Shown: positions 13,365 through 15,553 of the stretch, in pieces
Position numbering within the stretch: the first letter of the stretch is position 1
How the letters are laid out: each line of letters opens with the position of its first letter
Assembly (NCBI GenBank): GCA_003231035.1
Contig: QIHU01000143.1
Span: 1-15,553, forward strand
Direction: 5' to 3'
Length of the DNA stretch: 15,553 nt
Origin: Acidobacteriota bacterium
GTDB taxonomy: Bacteria; Acidobacteriota; Thermoanaerobaculia; Multivoradales; SZUA-115
Program-made: the position numbers and the translations under genes
Notes under the pieces: model-generated
What the model was told of the DNA's origin: nothing
Seen by the model: only the letters and a program-made list of their open reading frames with translations
Database searches by the model: none

Positions 13365-14255
13365 TCAGGTCTCCTCAGGCGAGTGAGTGGGTTCTGTTGG
13401 AGGCGACGAATGCTCTTCATCGGTCCTCGTTAGCTGGGACGCGGCCCACTGCAAGAAGGTTCCAATGCGATCGCCTAGCAAGTCGATCCAGCTCTTGGTG
13501 TAGTTGGCGACGACTCGGGTGGTGCGCTCGGCGGTGGCGGGAATCTCGACGATCTGGTGTGCCAACCACGACGCCCTCAGCTCCTCGATCTGTCGTGTGA
13601 CCTCCTCCTCTAGCGTAGTGACGGGTCCCTGTAGACGCTCCTGTAGTTTGCGTTCCAGCTGATGGATAGGATCGCGCTGGACCAGCTCGATCACCTTGCC
13701 CGGCATCGCCGCCGCCGGTGACCAAGGCATGCCGAAGACCAGGACCACGATGAGGGTGGCGACGAAGGCCAGCTCCGCCGAGAAGCGCGGCCGGTGAACC
13801 CAGCGCGGCCAGGTCTTGAACCACCAACGACGCAGGCGAACCGACATCGGCAGAGTTGCCGCCAGTACCGCTTCCACGAAACCGGGGCCGGGGTCTAGGG
13901 TCGCCAAGCGGGGCAGGGAATGTTCCAGTTGCGCCAAAGCGGCGGCCAAGCCGGTGCAGGCTGGGCAGTGGTCGAGGTGCAACTGGAGCAGCTCGCTCGC
14001 TTGAGGATCGAGGCTCTCAGCGAGGAACGCGTTGAGCTGCCTCTCGCCCTGCCGGCAGGGCGAGCCGCTAGTCTGGCTGATCACCGTGGTGACGAAGTCC
14101 GGCGCCGCGGGTGGGTGAGGCCACCCCTCGACGAAACCGGCCAATTGTGCCAATTCATGGCATTCGGCGCACAACTCCAAGTGGCGCATGGCGGCGTCGG
14201 GGAGGGGGCCGGTTTGGAGGCTGGAAAGTAGAGCTTCAAAGTCGTGGCAGTTCAT
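13365..14255 (-). CDS. Membrane anti-sigma factor with two tandem zinc-binding (ZAS-type) motifs
   Basis: 296 residues. The N-terminus carries two zinc-finger anti-sigma motifs: Cys3...His25-x3-Cys29-x2-Cys32 and Cys67...His93-x3-Cys97-x2-Cys100 (HLELCAEC and HLDHCPAC). ZAS domains bind and sequester ECF sigma factors at the membrane. One hydrophobic span follows (about 160-177, AELAFVATLIVVLVFGM), and then an extracytoplasmic domain of about 115 residues with charged amphipathic helices (198-232) and a Pro/Ser/Glu-rich end. Most single-ZAS anti-sigma factors carry one such motif. ATG 14255 overlaps the sigma stop (ATGA) and has GGAG 8 bases upstream. The same frame is open to 14792, but that part overlaps the sigma gene and lacks a supportable start. 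Release of the sigma factor by an envelope signal is family knowledge; the signal here is unknown. Confidence 0.86.
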   Translation of the reverse strand: MNCHDFEALLSSLQTGPLPDAAMRHLELCAECHELAQLAGFVEGWPHPPAAPDFVTTVISQTSGSPCRQGERQLNAFLAESLDPQASELLQLHLDHCPACTGLAAALAQLEHSLPRLATLDPGPGFVEAVLAATLPMSVRLRRWWFKTWPRWVHRPRFSAELAFVATLIVVLVFGMPWSPAAAMPGKVIELVQRDPIHQLERKLQERLQGPVTTLEEEVTRQIEELRASWLAHQIVEIPATAERTTRVVANYTKSWIDLLGDRIGTFLQWAASQLTRTDEEHSSPPTEPTHSPEET

Positions 14256-14836
14256 CCTGGGACTCCTTGGGCGGCCTGCAAGGCGTAGAGTGCCTTTCCG
14301 AGTTCGATCCGGGCCCGGTTTGACCGCGACTTGACGGTGCCGATGGGGACCGCCAGCAAGTCGGCGATCTCCTCCATCTTGAGCCCTTGAATCTCCTTGA
14401 GGAGGATCATCTCGCGGTTGACCTGGCTGAGCTGGCCCAGAGCCTGGTGCACCGTGTGGTCGCGCGTTGCTTGCACGTACGACTCTTCCGGGGTCGGCGT
14501 GCGCGCCGCGACCTCGGTGAGATCCTCGTCGTCGTGGGCAAGGTGGCGCGAGCGCACCTCGAGCCGGCGTAGCCGATCGACGCAGCAATTGCGTGCTAGG
14601 CGCAAGAGCCAGGGGAAGAAGGGGCGGCTCTCGTCGAGGGTATGCAGTTTTCGGTAGACGCGGATGAAAATATCCTGGGCGCAGTCGTGGGCCTCCTCGC
14701 GGTTGCGCAGGTAGTGGTAAGACAACGAGTAAATCCGCCCTTGCAGGCGGCGCACGAGGGTCTCCCAGGCCAAATCGTCGCCCAGCCGGCAACGGGAAAT
14801 CAGTTGTGGGAAATCCAACACGTCCGTAGGGTCCAT
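14252..14836 (-). CDS. ECF-type RNA polymerase sigma factor
   Basis: 194 residues from ATG 14836. Region 2 (about 23-92) contains AWETLVRRLQGRIYSLSYHYL, the core-binding DCAQDIFIRVYRKL and the -10-recognising PFFPWLLRLARNCCVDRLRR. Region 4 (about 128-183) has REMILLKEIQGLKMEEIADLL and the helix-turn-helix IGTVKSRSNRARIELGKAL. No region 1.1 or 3 is present, as expected for ECF factors. The start is uncertain: GGAG directly abuts ATG 14836, which is too close for a ribosome site. GTG 14866, ATG 14920 and TTG 14968 are in frame but also lack good sites, and TTG 14968 would overlap the deaminase gene. It heads a three-gene operon with its anti-sigma factor (4-base overlap) and a TM2-like protein, and probably controls its own promoter. 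Confidence 0.92.
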   Translation of the reverse strand: MDPTDVLDFPQLISRCRLGDDLAWETLVRRLQGRIYSLSYHYLRNREEAHDCAQDIFIRVYRKLHTLDESRPFFPWLLRLARNCCVDRLRRLEVRSRHLAHDDEDLTEVAARTPTPEESYVQATRDHTVHQALGQLSQVNREMILLKEIQGLKMEEIADLLAVPIGTVKSRSNRARIELGKALYALQAAQGVPG

Positions 14837-14944
14837 CTCCTGGTTTGTCCGCGTATTGACTCTCACGCGCGGGGAGCCGTGAAGGTTCCCTCCAGGGCCG
14901 GTAAGATCGGTGTTCTCCATCCGTGAACGCAAGAAGGGGCCGTC
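14837..14944. promoter_or_regulatory. Divergent spacer of the ECF sigma operon and the deaminase gene
   Basis: Both promoters should lie in this 108-base stretch if the sigma start is ATG 14836. I see TAAGAT (14902-14907) as a weak -10 toward the deaminase, with a poor -35 (GTGAAG, 14879-14884), and nothing convincing toward the sigma gene. AAGGGG (14934-14939) is the ribosome site of the deaminase, 5 bases before ATG 14945. An ECF self-regulation motif could be hidden here but cannot be called from one copy. Confidence 0.3.
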
Positions 14945-15553
14945 ATGTCCACGAGCCAAGATCCCCAACAGGGCTCCTCCCAGCTAGCTGACTTTCTTCA
15001 CAGTATCCCCAAGGCGGAGTTGCACGTCCACCTGGAAGGCTCCATTCCCGCCGCGACTCTGCTCCGGCTGGCCAAGCGAAACGGGGTCCGCCTACCGGCC
15101 GACGACGAAGCGGGGCTGCGGCGCTGGTTCCGCTTTCGCGACTTCGCCCACTTCGTGGAGATCTACATGACCTGCTCGCGTTGCCTGTGTACCCCCGAAG
15201 ACTTTCACCTCCTGGCACTCGACTTCGTGGCCGAACAGGCGCGACAGAACATCACCTACAGCGAAGTCCACTTCACCATCTCGACTCACCTGGCCAACGG
15301 TGGCGAGGGTGTAGCCATCGCCCAAGCACTGTCCGAAGCGGCGACCGAGGGCGAGAAGCGCTGGGGAAGCCGGCTAAGGCTAATCCCGGACATCGTGCGC
15401 AATCTGGGAGTCCAACGCGCCGACTGGACGGTTGAATGGGCGATCGAAACCGAGGCCGCCCACCCCGGTCTGATCGCCGCCCTAGGCATTGCCGGGATGG
15501 AAGTAGGCTACAAGAACCAACCCTACGAAGAACACTTCGCCCAGGCTGCCCAA
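14945..15553 (+). CDS. Adenosine deaminase family protein, N-terminal part (3' end outside window)
   Basis: 203 codons are open from ATG 14945 to the window end with no stop. The metal-dependent deaminase start motif IPKAELHVHLEGS (21-33) carries the zinc ligands His27 and His29. RFRDFAHFVEIYMTCSRCL (about 60-80) and YSEVHFTISTHL match the family's conserved F-x-x-F-x-x-x-Y and Y-x-E-x-R-like strands. The family hydrolyses the 6-amino group of adenosine or adenine to inosine or hypoxanthine. The segment IAALGIAGMEVGY replaces the usual GIDLAGDE/N-E of adenosine deaminases, so the substrate is not assigned. The later zinc ligands and the catalytic Glu fall outside the window. AAGGGG lies 5 bases upstream of the ATG. 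It is divergent from the sigma operon. Confidence 0.85.
   Translation, partial: MSTSQDPQQGSSQLADFLHSIPKAELHVHLEGSIPAATLLRLAKRNGVRLPADDEAGLRRWFRFRDFAHFVEIYMTCSRCLCTPEDFHLLALDFVAEQARQNITYSEVHFTISTHLANGGEGVAIAQALSEAATEGEKRWGSRLRLIPDIVRNLGVQRADWTVEWAIETEAAHPGLIAALGIAGMEVGYKNQPYEEHFAQAAQ

Noticed and set aside
14256..14792. Upstream extension of the anti-sigma frame to 475 codons
   Set aside because: It overlaps the sigma factor in another frame. The extension is Pro/Arg-rich low-quality sequence, and ATG 14255 has a good ribosome site and an ATGA overlap.

Overview
The window is a high-GC bacterial chromosome segment with normal gene density. There is no rRNA, tRNA or CRISPR array that I can recognise. 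The gene set includes proC, recN, a TsaC/Sua5 family gene, coaD, an ECF sigma/anti-sigma pair, secreted S9 and S55 peptidases and an FHA-GGDEF diguanylate cyclase. Together with the strong G/C third-position bias, this fits an Acidobacteriota-like (possibly Thermoanaerobaculia-like) free-living Gram-negative. That placement is inference; no marker gene settles it.

Layout, left to right. (1) 1-1019, plus strand: the 3' end of proC, then a stand-alone class I glutamine amidotransferase. (2) 1020-2538: a lower-GC accessory-looking stretch holding one DUF3800 gene. Upstream of it are a hairpin/T-tract element and helically phased direct repeats; downstream is a gene-free spacer with a good promoter for the next gene. 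(3) 2539-5597: an FHA-GGDEF diguanylate cyclase (plus) converging on a secreted prolyl-oligopeptidase-type S9 peptidase (minus); the two stop codons share one CTAG. (4) 5700-12755, plus strand: a tight five-gene run, recN, TsaC/Sua5 family, permuted S55 (SpoIVB-type) peptidase, secreted beta-propeller protein, coaD. The junctions are abutting or 4-base ATGA overlaps. (5) 12752-14836, minus strand: an ECF sigma factor, its double-zinc-motif membrane anti-sigma factor and a TM2-like membrane protein, with junctions of 4-base overlap and 1-base gap. This unit also meets coaD at a shared CTAG. (6) 14945-15553: the N-terminal part of an adenosine-deaminase family enzyme, divergent from the sigma factor and cut by the window end.

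How the parts fit. Region 5 reads as a self-contained envelope-sensing regulon module: sigma factor, membrane anti-sigma and multi-pass protein. Region 4 mixes housekeeping genes (DNA repair, tRNA t6A synthesis, CoA synthesis) with two adjacent exported proteins of unknown role. These two, the S55 peptidase and the seven-bladed propeller protein, are translationally coupled and are the best candidates for an undescribed two-component envelope system. The S55 domain appears circularly permuted relative to Bacillus SpoIVB, with its Ser half before its His half. The DUF3800 gene is the one gene that looks foreign by composition.
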